A DNA stretch of 64,000 nt from Mucilaginibacter phyllosphaerae (GTDB lineage Bacteria > Bacteroidota > Bacteroidia > Sphingobacteriales > Sphingobacteriaceae). Shown here piece by piece: positions 7,703-16,102 of the stretch. Every line of letters begins with the position of its first letter. The first letter of the stretch is position 1. Where the stretch lies: contig NZ_SNQG01000005.1 of the NCBI RefSeq assembly GCF_004378255.1, positions 1-64,000 of the forward strand, written 5' to 3'. Made by a program: the position numbers and the translations under genes. Under the pieces are notes generated by a model, which worked only from the letters and a program-made list of their open reading frames with translations, had not been told where the DNA came from and searched no databases.

Positions 7703-9226
7703 ATGACCATTCTTAACTCTGTATTTACCTGGTTCATGAAAAAGCGTATCCACCAGATAGAGCTTTTTATGAAATATCCCAACGAGGTGCAGGAGGAGTG
7801 GTTTGAACAACTGATTGCCGGTGCCGAAAACACCGAATGGGGCAAGCAGTATGGTTATAAAAGCATCGAAAACCTTGCCCAGTTTAAAGAGCGGGTGCCT
7901 ATCCAAAATTACGACACGCTAAAACCCTACATCGAGCGGATGCTGAAAGGCGAGCAAAATGTATTGTGGCCGTCAGAGATCCGTTGGTTTGCCAAATCAT
8001 CAGGCACCACCAGCGACAGGAGCAAGTTTATCCCCGTAAGCGAAGAATCATTAGAGGAATGCCATTTTAAAGGTGGCAAGGATATGCTTACCCTTTACTT
8101 TAACAACCGCCCCAACGCACGCATATTTACCGGTAAAAGTTTAACACTGGGCGGTAGCCACCAGATAGGCCAGCTTAATTCTGATACCTTTTTTGGCGAC
8201 CTGTCTGCCGTGATCATGAAAAACCTGCCTCTTTGGGCAGAGTTTTACCGCACCCCCCATTTAGATATTGCCCTGCTGGAAAACTTTGAAGAAAAGATAG
8301 AAAAGATGGCCCATGCCACCAAAGATGTTAATGTAACCAGCATCAGCGGCGTGCCTACCTGGAATATTCTGCTGTTTAAACGCATCCTGGAGATCACCGG
8401 CAAAAAAAACCTGCTGGAAGTGTGGCCGAACCTGGAGCTCTACTTTCATGGCGCCGTAAACTTTACCCCATACCGCGAACAGTTTAAAAAGCTGATTCCG
8501 AACGATGATATGTATTACCTGGAAACCTACAACGCATCCGAAGGTTTTTTTGGCATACAGGATTTGGAAGAACCCGGCGATTTACTATTAATGCTTGATT
8601 ACGGCATCTTCTATGAGTTTCTACCTATTGAGCATCTTCATAAGGATAACCCAAAAACATTAACCTTAGATGAGGTAGAACTGAACAAAAATTACGCACT
8701 CATCATCAGCACCAATGCAGGCCTTTGGCGCTATATGATAGGTGACACGGTTAGGTTCACCTCGTTGGTACCTTACCGCATCCAGATAACCGGCCGTACC
8801 AAACATTTTATCAATGCTTTTGGCGAGGAACTTATTATAGATAATGCCGAACGCGCACTTGCCGAGGCCTGCGCACAAACAGGCGCCATCATCCGTGATT
8901 ATACGGCCGCCCCCGTTTATTTTAGCGATAACCAATGCGGCGCCCACGAATGGCTGATAGAATTTGAAAAGCACCCAACCGAATTTGAACGATTTATAGA
9001 CCTGCTGGATGAAACCCTGCGCCGTGTAAACTCCGATTACGATGCAAAACGCTTTAAAGATATGGCCTTGCGCCGCCCGCAGGTAAAAGTAATGGCGCAA
9101 AACACCTTTTTTAACTGGATGAAAGAAAAAGGCAAAATTGGCGGTCAGCATAAAGTACCCCGCCTGGCCAACAACCGAGAATATGTGGATGCCATTTTAA
9201 AAATGACAGCGTTTGTGGGGAATTAA
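7703..9226 (+). CDS. GH3 auxin-responsive-promoter family protein (acyl-adenylate-type)
   Basis: 507 aa covering a full GH3 fold. The adenylate-forming motifs are visible: FAKSSGTTSDRSKFIPVS (about 96-113, phosphate-loop SSGTTS), YNASEGFFGIQ (about 276-286), and YxIGDTVRFT (about 345-354). Plant GH3 enzymes join amino acids to carboxylate hormones. Bacterial homologues are common in Bacteroidota but their substrate is not established. It may adenylate an unknown carboxylate. It is alone between lptB and a small lipoprotein, so the context gives no substrate hint. Confidence 0.85.
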   Translation: MTILNSVFTWFMKKRIHQIELFMKYPNEVQEEWFEQLIAGAENTEWGKQYGYKSIENLAQFKERVPIQNYDTLKPYIERMLKGEQNVLWPSEIRWFAKSSGTTSDRSKFIPVSEESLEECHFKGGKDMLTLYFNNRPNARIFTGKSLTLGGSHQIGQLNSDTFFGDLSAVIMKNLPLWAEFYRTPHLDIALLENFEEKIEKMAHATKDVNVTSISGVPTWNILLFKRILEITGKKNLLEVWPNLELYFHGAVNFTPYREQFKKLIPNDDMYYLETYNASEGFFGIQDLEEPGDLLLMLDYGIFYEFLPIEHLHKDNPKTLTLDEVELNKNYALIISTNAGLWRYMIGDTVRFTSLVPYRIQITGRTKHFINAFGEELIIDNAERALAEACAQTGAIIRDYTAAPVYFSDNQCGAHEWLIEFEKHPTEFERFIDLLDETLRRVNSDYDAKRFKDMALRRPQVKVMAQNTFFNWMKEKGKIGGQHKVPRLANNREYVDAILKMTAFVGN

Positions 9227-9312
9227 TTTACATCATCTTAATTATTTCATAACCACACTCCTGTAGCATCTGGGTACAGGTTCTCGTAATAGCTGTATCC
9301 AATTTATTAAAA

Positions 9313-9702
9313 ATGAAAAAAGCTTTACTGATAATGGTGCTGGTTATTTCTCTTACATCATGCAAAAAAGACAGATCAGACATCCCCTCTGTTAATGGCA
9401 CCTGGGAACTGACAAAAATTACCGGAGGCTTTGGCCCGGGCATGGTAGTCCCCACCGAAAAAAGAGACAGGTATGAATTCATATTAAACAGCAGGTATGC
9501 TAAAACGGATACCAATAAAGTTGTAACTGAGGGTAAATTCAGTATAAAATTTATTGATGAAAATAATGGCTACAGGTTTGGTACCATTACCTTCACTAAC
9601 CCCGATTATTCGGATGCTATCAGCTTTAAAGCAGACACCATGTTATTAGGCAGTTCGGCAGCAGATGGGCCAACTTATCAATATATCAGGATTAAGAAGT
9701 AA
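9313..9702 (+). CDS. Small lipoprotein of unknown function
   Basis: 129 aa. The lipobox LTSC places Cys at residue 17, followed by KKD. The remainder (VNGTWELTKITGGFGPG and later YEFILNSRYAKTD) resembles lipocalin-like small beta-barrel lipoproteins of Bacteroidota that begin with 'GTWELTKI'. I do not recognise a specific function. It converges on folP, and the two reading frames overlap by 11 bp at their 3' ends. Confidence 0.75.
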   Translation: MKKALLIMVLVISLTSCKKDRSDIPSVNGTWELTKITGGFGPGMVVPTEKRDRYEFILNSRYAKTDTNKVVTEGKFSIKFIDENNGYRFGTITFTNPDYSDAISFKADTMLLGSSAADGPTYQYIRIKK

Positions 9703-10543
9703 CGGCCTCGTATATTTTCACTGCTTCAACTGCCTCCTTTACATCATGCACACGCAAAATGCCTGCGCCTTTCATCAGGGCAATGGTGTTTAGCGCAGTG
9801 GTACCGTTTAGGGCCTCCTGCGCGCTGGCGTTTAAAAGCCCGTAAATCATTTTTTTGCGGGAAACACCGGCTAGCACCGGCAATTGCAGGCGATGAAATT
9901 CCTGCATCCTGTTCATCAGCGCATAGCTATGTTCGGGCCTTTTGGCAAAACCAAAACCGGGATCAAGGATGATATCATGCACGCCCAATTGTTTAAGCTG
10001 ATAGATCTTCTGTACAAAATAATCGTACACTTCGGCAAATACATCCTCATAAGCAGCCAGTTGCTGCATAGTTTGCGGTGTACCTTTCATATGCATTAAA
10101 ATATAGGGCACTTGCAAACGTGCAACGGTGGCAAACATCGCTTCATCCAGCATACCACCGCTAATATCATTTATAATATGGGCACCGGCTTTTATAGCCG
10201 CTTCGGCAACCCCCGAGCGAAAAGTATCTACAGAAATTAGGGCATCCGGATATGCTTTTGCAATAGCCTCAACAGCAGGCAACAGCCTGTCCATTTCTTC
10301 CTGTTCAGCAATATCTGCTGCCCCCGGGCGCGAGGAGTAAGCTCCAAGATCTAAAAAAGCAGCACCATCTGCCAGCATTTTACCGGCCTGCTGCAATACA
10401 TTTACGCCGGTTTTGCGGCTTTCGGCATAAAAAGAATCGGGCGTGATATTGATGATGCCCATCACCCTGGGGGCCGATAGGTCTGTTAATTTACCACCCG
10501 CATTCAGGGTTACTTTTTTCTGAAAAAATGTATCTTTAGCCAC
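9692..10543 (-). CDS. folP: Dihydropteroate synthase
   Basis: 283 aa. It condenses p-aminobenzoate with the pterin pyrophosphate in folate synthesis. Signatures include MGIINITPDSFY (about 29-40), the DLGAYSSRPGA loop (about 65-75), HIINDISGG (about 117-125), DPGFGFAKRPEHS (about 195-207) and a C-terminal RVHDVKEAVEA. Folate signature residues are intact. It is divergent from the DUF1599 gene across a 118-bp gap, the arrangement found in many Bacteroidota. Confidence 0.95.
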   Translation of the reverse strand: MAKDTFFQKKVTLNAGGKLTDLSAPRVMGIINITPDSFYAESRKTGVNVLQQAGKMLADGAAFLDLGAYSSRPGAADIAEQEEMDRLLPAVEAIAKAYPDALISVDTFRSGVAEAAIKAGAHIINDISGGMLDEAMFATVARLQVPYILMHMKGTPQTMQQLAAYEDVFAEVYDYFVQKIYQLKQLGVHDIILDPGFGFAKRPEHSYALMNRMQEFHRLQLPVLAGVSRKKMIYGLLNASAQEALNGTTALNTIALMKGAGILRVHDVKEAVEAVKIYEAVTS

Positions 10544-10549
10544 GTTATG

Positions 10550-10655
10550 GTTGTTGCAATGTTGAAAGGTTACAAAGTTGTAAAGTTAAATCACTTTATA
10601 AAATCTTTCTATCTCATAACATGAACATTCCAACCTTAAAACATTTAAACATTAC
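10550..10655. repeat. Repetitive intergenic sequence between folP and the DUF1599 gene
   Basis: GTTGAAAGGTTACAAAGTTGTAAAG (about 10561-10585) and TTAAAACATTTAAACATTACAA (about 10636-10657) form a loose inverted repeat. A similar wording (ATTGTAAAAGTTGAAATATTATAAAG) appears at 13398-13423. It is probably a dispersed intergenic element. Confidence 0.4.
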
Positions 10656-10661
10656 AATATC

Positions 10662-11201
10662 TTGAGCAATACAACAGCAGAATACGAAGCAGTAATAAAA
10701 ATTTGCAAAGGGCTTTTTATCAAAAAAACGCGCGACTATGGCACGGCATGGCGCATACTAAGGCTGGAATCTATCACCGATCAGATTTTTATTAAAGCCC
10801 AGCGCATCCGTACGCTCGAAGAAAAGCAGGTATCAAAAGTGGGGGATGATATTACCGGCGAATACATCGGTATTGTAAACTATTGCGTTATTGCTATGAT
10901 GCAGCTGGATTGCGGCCCGGAAACCCCTGCCGAGCTTGACCCTGCCGAAGTGGAAATGATATTTGATGGCAAGGTAACCGAAACCAAAGAACTGATGTTT
11001 GCCAAAAACCATGACTATGGCGAGGCCTGGCGCGATATGCGCATCAGCTCATTGACTGATCTGATACTGATGAAACTACTGCGTGTAAAACAGATAGAAG
11101 ATAACAAAGGCCAAACCCTGGCATCAGAAGGTGTAAAAGCCAATTACCAGGATATGCTTAACTATGCGGTGTTTGCACTGATAAAATTAGGGGTACAATA
11201 A
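10662..11201 (+). CDS. DUF1599 domain protein (two repeated halves)
   Basis: 179 aa, starting with TTG at 10662 because no better start exists downstream near the conserved N-terminus. The protein has two related halves: KTRDYGTAWRILRLESITDQI (about 17-37) and KNHDYGEAWRDMRISSLTDLI (about 112-132). Each begins with DYG-AWR and is followed by an R(T/V)xQIE-like stretch. DUF1599 has no firm biochemical role. The internal duplication suggests a pseudo-dimeric helical fold. Its stop overlaps the next start (TAATG), so it is translated together with the membrane protein downstream. Confidence 0.88.
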   Translation: MSNTTAEYEAVIKICKGLFIKKTRDYGTAWRILRLESITDQIFIKAQRIRTLEEKQVSKVGDDITGEYIGIVNYCVIAMMQLDCGPETPAELDPAEVEMIFDGKVTETKELMFAKNHDYGEAWRDMRISSLTDLILMKLLRVKQIEDNKGQTLASEGVKANYQDMLNYAVFALIKLGVQ

Positions 11202-12352
11202 TGAAGAACGGATCAGTTTGGTTTTGCAGAATAACCGTTGGCTTATTGTTCATCTTTTCGGGATTGATAAAAGCCAACGATCCGCTTGGTTTTTCTTACA
11301 AGCTGGAAGAGTATTTTGAGGTATTCCATATTACCTGGCTTAATGGCCTTGCTTTGAGCATGTCTGTGCTGCTATGCGCTTTAGAAATGATCCTGGGCTT
11401 TACCTTGCTGGTTGGTGCACGCGCTATAAAGGTAGTGTGGGGCTTGTTGTTATTGATCATTTTCTTTGGTTTTCTTACCTTTTACTCGGCCTACTTTAAA
11501 GTGGTGCAAACCTGCGGATGCTTTGGTGATGCCATACCGCTTACCCCGTGGCAATCTTTTTCCAAAGATATGGCACTATTGCTTTTGGTGATGGTGCTGT
11601 TTGTTAACCGTAAAAGCATTAAACCATTAACCAATGCTAAAACCAGCGATAAATTACTGATCGGTGCTACTATTATTTCTATTGGTTTTGGCCTTTACAC
11701 TTACAACTTTTTACCTGTGGTAGATTTTCTGCCGTATAAAGTTGGAGCAAACATCCTTCAGGAAATGAAAACCCCGCCGGGTGCCGTACCTGATGAGTTT
11801 GAGGTTACCTACATCCTAAAAAATAAAAAGACGAAGGAAAGCAAAACCATGTCTGACAAGGAATACATCAAATCGGGCATTTGGAAAGACACCAAATGGG
11901 AAGTAAAGGGCAACCCCGAAAGCCGCCTGGTTAAGAAAGGCTTTGAACCTAAAATCCGCGATCTGAACATCCAGGATGCGCAGGGTAATAATTATAACGA
12001 AGAATTATTAAGCAGTCCGTTTTATAGCTTAGTTATCGTCGCCTGGAATTTAGAAGATACTAATGCAGAGGCGGTTAATCGCATCAACGCTTTAGCTATT
12101 AATCTTACTCAAAACTACAATACACGCACCATCTTCCTAACCTCTAACGCGCCGGATAATGCACAAAAGTTTGCTAAAGCCCACAAGCTGATCAGCGAAT
12201 TATTTTATGCCGACGGTGTTCCGTTAAAAACGATGGTACGCTCTAACCCCGGCATTATTTTGTTAAAGAATGGCATAGTAATTAATAAATGGCATTTTCA
12301 TAACATGCCTAAGTACGAGGATATTGTTAAAAACTACCTGAGCAAGCAATAA
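11201..12352 (+). CDS. BT_3928-like membrane protein: DoxX/MauE-type domain plus thioredoxin-like domain
   Basis: 383 aa. Five hydrophobic segments in the first 165 residues (about 8-28, 46-68, 76-97, 122-138, 146-165) form a DoxX/MauE-like bundle with the motif QTCGCFGDAIPLT (about 103-115). This motif carries a C-x-C pair at the membrane face. The second half (about 265-380) looks like a thioredoxin-like fold without a CxxC motif. Proteins of this type in Bacteroidota sit next to folP and DUF1599. A redox or electron-transfer role is plausible but unproven. It overlaps both neighbours by 1 nt (TAATG). Confidence 0.8.
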   Translation: MKNGSVWFCRITVGLLFIFSGLIKANDPLGFSYKLEEYFEVFHITWLNGLALSMSVLLCALEMILGFTLLVGARAIKVVWGLLLLIIFFGFLTFYSAYFKVVQTCGCFGDAIPLTPWQSFSKDMALLLLVMVLFVNRKSIKPLTNAKTSDKLLIGATIISIGFGLYTYNFLPVVDFLPYKVGANILQEMKTPPGAVPDEFEVTYILKNKKTKESKTMSDKEYIKSGIWKDTKWEVKGNPESRLVKKGFEPKIRDLNIQDAQGNNYNEELLSSPFYSLVIVAWNLEDTNAEAVNRINALAINLTQNYNTRTIFLTSNAPDNAQKFAKAHKLISELFYADGVPLKTMVRSNPGIILLKNGIVINKWHFHNMPKYEDIVKNYLSKQ

Positions 12353-12852
12353 TGGGCCTGATATTTTTAGTAGGATTTATGGGCTGCGGCAAAACCTCGT
12401 GGGGGCGCAAACTGGCTGCAGGTTTGGATTACGAATTTATTGACCTGGACCATGCGCTTGAAGCCCAAGCAGGCTTAACCATAGCCGAATATTTCACATC
12501 GTACGGCGAAGAAGCATTTCGCAAACTGGAATCGGAGATCTTAAAAACGACTGATTATCCGGAAAATACCATTATATCAACCGGCGGCGGCCTGCCCTGT
12601 TTTTTTGACAATATAGATTGGATGAACAGCCATGGCCAAACGCTTTATATCCAGTTATCGCCCAAGGCACTGGGTAACCGTTTAGAAAATGCCAAAACGC
12701 AGCGCCCCGTATTACAGGACAAAAAAGGCAATGAACTGGTTAAATTCATCGAACAAAAATTAGCCGAACGTGAAGGGTTTTATTTAAAGGCAACCCATAT
12801 AGTGAACGGGATAGATATGAGTGTAGAGAAGTTGATAGAAGTTTTAGATTAG
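12352..12852 (+). CDS. aroK: Shikimate kinase
   Basis: 166 aa. It phosphorylates shikimate at the 3-hydroxyl in aromatic amino acid synthesis. The P-loop GFMGCGKTSWGRKLA (residues 8-22), DLDHALE (about 32-38), FR-KLE (about 57-62) and the STGGGLPC substrate loop (about 76-83) match the family, as does the lid Arg in KTQRPVL. It begins at the TAATG overlap with the membrane protein, so it is the last gene of this coupled operon. Confidence 0.95.
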   Translation: MGLIFLVGFMGCGKTSWGRKLAAGLDYEFIDLDHALEAQAGLTIAEYFTSYGEEAFRKLESEILKTTDYPENTIISTGGGLPCFFDNIDWMNSHGQTLYIQLSPKALGNRLENAKTQRPVLQDKKGNELVKFIEQKLAEREGFYLKATHIVNGIDMSVEKLIEVLD

Positions 12853-12871
12853 TACTTAGTTAGGAAATTCT

Positions 12872-13381
12872 CTACCTCAAATAAACTGCATCTTCTTCGC
12901 CCTCAACGTCAATTACCACATCTACATGTTCTTTAATAACGGTTGACAGCGCCACACCGGCATAATCTGTAGTTACCGGGAAGTTTTTATGGTTACGGTC
13001 TACCAGTACAACGGTGCGTAGTTTTTTTAAGGGCACATCCAAAAATATACCAAAGCCATAAGCCAAAGTTTTGCCGCTATTCAGTACATCATCTACCAAC
13101 ACAATAACCTTATCGCTGCATTCCTGCACATCAAAATTTGTTTTAGCATGCAGCTGGCTGCTTTGCTTATCCAGTTCGATGGTAAGCAAGCGACTTTTAA
13201 AGGGTGCTATTTTATCTAAAATAGTTTTTAAGCGTTCGGCTACATGGTTACCACGCGGCAGTATCCCTGCGATCAGGATCTCCGTTTCATCAAAGTTATC
13301 CTCCAGGATCTGGTAAGCGATACGATCTATCTTTTGCTGTATTTGCTGGCTGTTTAGTATCAGGATCTTTTTATCAGACAT
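12872..13381 (-). CDS. Phosphoribosyltransferase (PRTase fold, PyrR-like)
   Basis: 169 aa. The PRPP-binding motif VIVLVDDVLNSGKTL (about 88-102) is intact. Before it are the ILIAGILPRGNHVAERL region and an acidic hood with DEDAVYLR at the C-terminus. Sequence length and the closing 'VDVVIDVEG' stretch resemble PyrR or uracil PRTase-like proteins in Bacteroidota. The base substrate cannot be decided from the sequence. It lies downstream of the small proteins at 13473-14888 with a 91-nt gap. Confidence 0.82.
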   Translation of the reverse strand: MSDKKILILNSQQIQQKIDRIAYQILEDNFDETEILIAGILPRGNHVAERLKTILDKIAPFKSRLLTIELDKQSSQLHAKTNFDVQECSDKVIVLVDDVLNSGKTLAYGFGIFLDVPLKKLRTVVLVDRNHKNFPVTTDYAGVALSTVIKEHVDVVIDVEGEEDAVYLR

Positions 13382-13472
13382 GGTAACGAGTTGGTATATT
13401 GTAAAAGTTGAAATATTATAAAGTTAAGCCAGAATTTCAAAATGTAAATATAAAAGAACGTTTCAACGGTTC

Positions 13473-13874
13473 TTAACTTTTTACGTAAGGATAATATACA
13501 AAATTAGCCCCCTCGGGCACTACCACAAACAGGCACATAAAATCGTTAGGGTTTTTGTAGGTAGATAGAAAGCGCTCTTTCAATTCTGCTTTAATGATAC
13601 CACGCTCTGTAAATTCCTCGATGGTTGATGCATGGATGCTCCATTCGGTATTCAGTTCGTTCCTGTCCAGTATCAGTTCACCCAACTTAAGTTTGTGCTG
13701 GTGGGCTACAAAAATTGGATGTGATGACAGGCCTTCAACCATAATTTCAATAGCTACCTCATGGATAGACTCGTTAAAAAATTTAAGGTCGCGCTCTAAA
13801 CTAACCAGCGGGCTTTCTTTCTTTGGCGGCTGCTCTTCTCCCCTGTTTTTGTTAAAAAGTTCTTCGGTTTCCAT
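13473..13874 (-). CDS. Conserved hypothetical protein, 133 aa
   Basis: 133 aa, no signal peptide and no membrane segment. The N-terminal 25 residues are charged and Pro-rich. The rest is a compact mixed alpha/beta sequence (ERDLKFFNESIHEVAIEIM, then KLKLGELILDR). I do not recognise it. It follows the GFKPRF-repeat gene by only 6 nt, so the two are very likely translated from one message and may work together. Confidence 0.7.
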   Translation of the reverse strand: METEELFNKNRGEEQPPKKESPLVSLERDLKFFNESIHEVAIEIMVEGLSSHPIFVAHQHKLKLGELILDRNELNTEWSIHASTIEEFTERGIIKAELKERFLSTYKNPNDFMCLFVVVPEGANFVYYPYVKS

Positions 13875-13880
13875 ATTAAA

Positions 13881-14888
13881 TTATTCTTCAGGTGCTTCGG
13901 GTGGTTGGGCTTTGGTGGCTTTGGCATTAAACCTTGGTTTAAAACCAATTTTGGGCGATGCAGGTGCTTCTTCGGGCGGTTTAGCTGCTGTTATATCCTC
14001 CGGTTTTTCTTTTACCGGGTGTTCCTTATCTTCTGTGTTTTCTGCAATACTATCTGCTGCTTTTGGGGCCATCGTTTTCATATTAAAACGAGGTTTAAAG
14101 CCAGCAGGCTTAGGTGCGGTCTTTTCAGGCTCTGCAGCGGGTTCAATAGTTTCGGTGGCAGGCTTGGTTTCGGGTTCTGTATCTTCTGCTTCAATTGCCT
14201 TTGGCGCCATTGTTTTCATATTAAACCGTGGCTTAAAGCCGGGTTTAGGCACATCAGGTTTCCCTGCTGATTCGGGCACTTGTGTTTCACTTTCGGGCTT
14301 TGGCTCTTTTTCAAACTCCTTGGTTTGCGGGGCGTCGCCTTTAGTCATTTTCATATTAAACCGTGTCTTAAAGCCGGGCTTGGCCGCCAATGGTTCTGTT
14401 TTTGCTTCCACCGTATCTGTTGTACGTGGCGTTGCATCAGCCGCATCCTGCATGGCTTCCTTCGCCTGCTCAAACGGTGGGTCTTGGTCTTTTATAGTAG
14501 CAGCCTCATTAACTTCGGGTGTAGCTGTAGCACTGTGTTCGGGCGCCGGCTTCTGTACATCACTGGTTGCTGATGCGGGTTTGCTTAACATACCCGGTTT
14601 AAACCTTGGCTTAAAACCGGTTGTTGGTGCAGGAATAGCTTCGGTTAACGTTTCAACTATAGTTTGCTCGGCCAGCTGATTTTCCTGGCGCATTTTTTCG
14701 GGTTTTAACCCGGGCGCCAAGTGATACAGCAACCTTAATTTATTAAACCAATACTTTTTGGTATGATCGAAACTTTTTTCGCCCATTTGGGCAAAGTGTT
14801 TTTCAAATTCGGCATACAGGCCCGGCTCTGCTGCCTTTAAGGCAACCAGGTCTATCCGCTTTTTATTAAAAAACTCTTCAAAAGTCAT
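13881..14888 (-). CDS. GFKPRF-repeat protein of unknown function
   Basis: 335 aa from the ATG at 14888. A TTG-started extension to 14948 is read from a dispersed DNA repeat and is rejected. The N-terminal domain (about 1-60, FEEFFNKKRIDLVALK and KKYWFNKLRLLYHL) is followed by a long Pro/Glu/Thr/Ala-rich disordered tail. The motif GFK(P/T)RF(N/K) occurs five times, beginning at residues 91, 172, 217, 263 and 315, and most copies continue N-M-K-T-M-A-P-K-A. There is no signal peptide or membrane span. The pattern suggests short linear binding motifs strung on a flexible tether. Function is unknown. Confidence 0.75.
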   Translation of the reverse strand: MTFEEFFNKKRIDLVALKAAEPGLYAEFEKHFAQMGEKSFDHTKKYWFNKLRLLYHLAPGLKPEKMRQENQLAEQTIVETLTEAIPAPTTGFKPRFKPGMLSKPASATSDVQKPAPEHSATATPEVNEAATIKDQDPPFEQAKEAMQDAADATPRTTDTVEAKTEPLAAKPGFKTRFNMKMTKGDAPQTKEFEKEPKPESETQVPESAGKPDVPKPGFKPRFNMKTMAPKAIEAEDTEPETKPATETIEPAAEPEKTAPKPAGFKPRFNMKTMAPKAADSIAENTEDKEHPVKEKPEDITAAKPPEEAPASPKIGFKPRFNAKATKAQPPEAPEE

Positions 14889-14892
14889 GTTA

Positions 14893-14985
14893 TGTTTAGA
14901 TGTGAGATATGAGATATGAGACGTGAGACCGAAGCCTATTTTTCTCAAATCTCATATCTCTATACTCAAATCTCCTATAGTGATC
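14893..14985. repeat. Dispersed palindromic repeat (GAGATATGAGA / TCTCATATCTC family)
   Basis: TAGATGTGAGATATGAGATATGAGACGTGAGAC (about 14897-14929) is approximately complementary to CTCAAATCTCATATCTC (about 14944-14960). The same wording, TCTCACATCTCACATCTCA, appears inside the waaA reading frame at 36191-36215. That makes this a mobile or recurrent element rather than a local accident. Confidence 0.65.
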
Positions 14986-14987
14986 TC

Positions 14988-15203
14988 CTACAAAGCTACA
15001 TCCACATCCAACGCATTAAAGTGGATGCCGGTTGCTGTTTGTTTCCAGTCATCGCGCTCTTCATCCGTAGCATTCATTAGCTTAGGGAACCATTCCAGCG
15101 GGAATGCCTGTTGCTTGCCATCAGGTTTTTCCACAAAAAGTAAACCATTGGCAAAGGTTATTTTAACTTTTTTTTCCTGTTTGTTTGACGAGAATAGAGG
15201 CAT
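14988..15203 (-). CDS. DUF2442 domain protein
   Basis: 71 aa. It has the DUF2442 pattern: two beta strands (KVKITFANGLLFVEKPDG), a Pro-Leu-Glu-Trp-Phe-Pro turn (about 37-42), and an ending with WKQTATGIHFNALDVDV. DUF2442 proteins are small, often found near toxin-antitoxin or regulatory genes, and their biochemical role is not settled. Here it is between the yebC-type gene and the GFKPRF-repeat gene, each separated by short repeat-containing gaps. Confidence 0.8.
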   Translation of the reverse strand: MPLFSSNKQEKKVKITFANGLLFVEKPDGKQQAFPLEWFPKLMNATDEERDDWKQTATGIHFNALDVDVAL

Positions 15204-15209
15204 AATATT

Positions 15210-15282
15210 AAGTCAAAAGTGAAAATTCAAAAGTCAAAAATCGAAACCGGATACTTCAATCAGTCAAAAATCAAAAATCGCC
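15210..15282. repeat. AAAAGTCAAAATTCAAAA-type dispersed repeat
   Basis: Between the DUF2442 gene and yebC there are repeats of AAGTCAAAAGTGAAAATTCAAAAGTC and CAGTCAAAAATCAAAAATCG. They belong to the family seen at 2049-2100 and 6784-6866. Confidence 0.5.
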
Positions 15283-16008
15283 TTACTCCGCCATATTATG
15301 GTAAACGGCCTGCACGTCGTCATCTTCCTCTAAGCGATCGATGATCTTGAAAACGTCTACAGCCTGCTCTTCGCTTACCGATGTGGTAGATTGTGCAATC
15401 CGCTCCAGCTTAGCCGATTTGGTTTCTATACCCAATTCTTCCAGCATCTTCTGCATCTTGCCAAAATCTTCATATGCGGTGTGCAATACAGCAACATCGT
15501 TCCCTTCTTCGTCGGCCTCTACAAACAGGTCTTCTAAACCGGCATCTATCAGTTCAAATTCCAGTTCTTCCAGGTCGCGGTCGCCCGGGTCAAAGGTAAA
15601 TACCGATTTACGGCTGAAGATAAAATCCAGCGAGCCGGTTTTGCCCAGTGTACCACCATATTTGGTAAAATAGCTGCGTACATTAGCAACGGTACGATTG
15701 AGGTTATCGGTAGCAGTTTCTACCAGTATAGCCACGCCGTGTTGTGCGTACCCTTCATATACAATTTCTTCGTAATCCTTCTCGTCGCGGCTGGTTGCAC
15801 GTTTTATGGCAGCTTCTACCCTATCCTTAGGCATATTAACTGCTTTTGAGTTTTGGATAGCCGTGCGCAGGCGCGAGTTGGTTGTAGGGTCGCCCCCGCC
15901 GGCTTTAACAGCCATTACAATCTCCTTACCTAAACGGGTAAACTGCACCGCCATTTTGGCCCAGCGCTTAAACTTTCTTTCTTTACGGAATTCAAATGCT
16001 CTTCCCAT
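15283..16008 (-). CDS. YebC/PmpR-family protein
   Basis: 241 aa, the usual family length. The N-terminus GRAFEFRKERKFKRWAKMAVQFTRLGKEI and the SRLRTAIQNSKAVNMPKDRVEAAIKRA stretch (about 42-68) are characteristic. Three domains are expected, with an acidic groove from residues such as DPGDRDLEELEFELIDAGLEDL. Family members are reported either as DNA-binding regulators or as ribosome-associated factors that help translate proline stretches. I cannot tell which applies. It is followed upstream by a CCCC/GGGG repeat. Confidence 0.93.
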   Translation of the reverse strand: MGRAFEFRKERKFKRWAKMAVQFTRLGKEIVMAVKAGGGDPTTNSRLRTAIQNSKAVNMPKDRVEAAIKRATSRDEKDYEEIVYEGYAQHGVAILVETATDNLNRTVANVRSYFTKYGGTLGKTGSLDFIFSRKSVFTFDPGDRDLEELEFELIDAGLEDLFVEADEEGNDVAVLHTAYEDFGKMQKMLEELGIETKSAKLERIAQSTTSVSEEQAVDVFKIIDRLEEDDDVQAVYHNMAE

Positions 16009-16011
16009 ATT

Positions 16012-16102
16012 AGCCCCCCAGCCCCTTAAAGGGGGAGCCGGGAATTATTTTTTTTATGTTATACCATCAGCCTACTTATTCCCCCTTCAGGGGTTAGGGG
16101 CT
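16012..16102. repeat. Palindromic repeat AGCCCCCCAGCCCC / GGGGTTAGGGGCT
   Basis: AGCCCCCCAGCCCCTTAAAG (16012-16031) is roughly complementary to CTTCAGGGGTTAGGGGCT (about 16085-16102), with an AT-rich loop. A partial copy (CCCCTTCAGGGGGTTAGGG) is at 19163-19181 before the crtD-like gene. The right end abuts the stop of the epimerase gene at 16103. Confidence 0.7.

Noticed and set aside
13594..14679. 361-codon plus-strand frame opposite the GFKPRF gene and the 133-aa gene
   Set aside because: It is the antisense of a repetitive Pro/Glu-rich gene. Its Ser/Ala/Gly-rich translation has no domain and spans two real genes on the other strand.
14889..14948. N-terminal extension of the GFKPRF protein (TTG at 14948)
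   Set aside because: The 20 extra residues are a translation of the GAGATATGAGA repeat.
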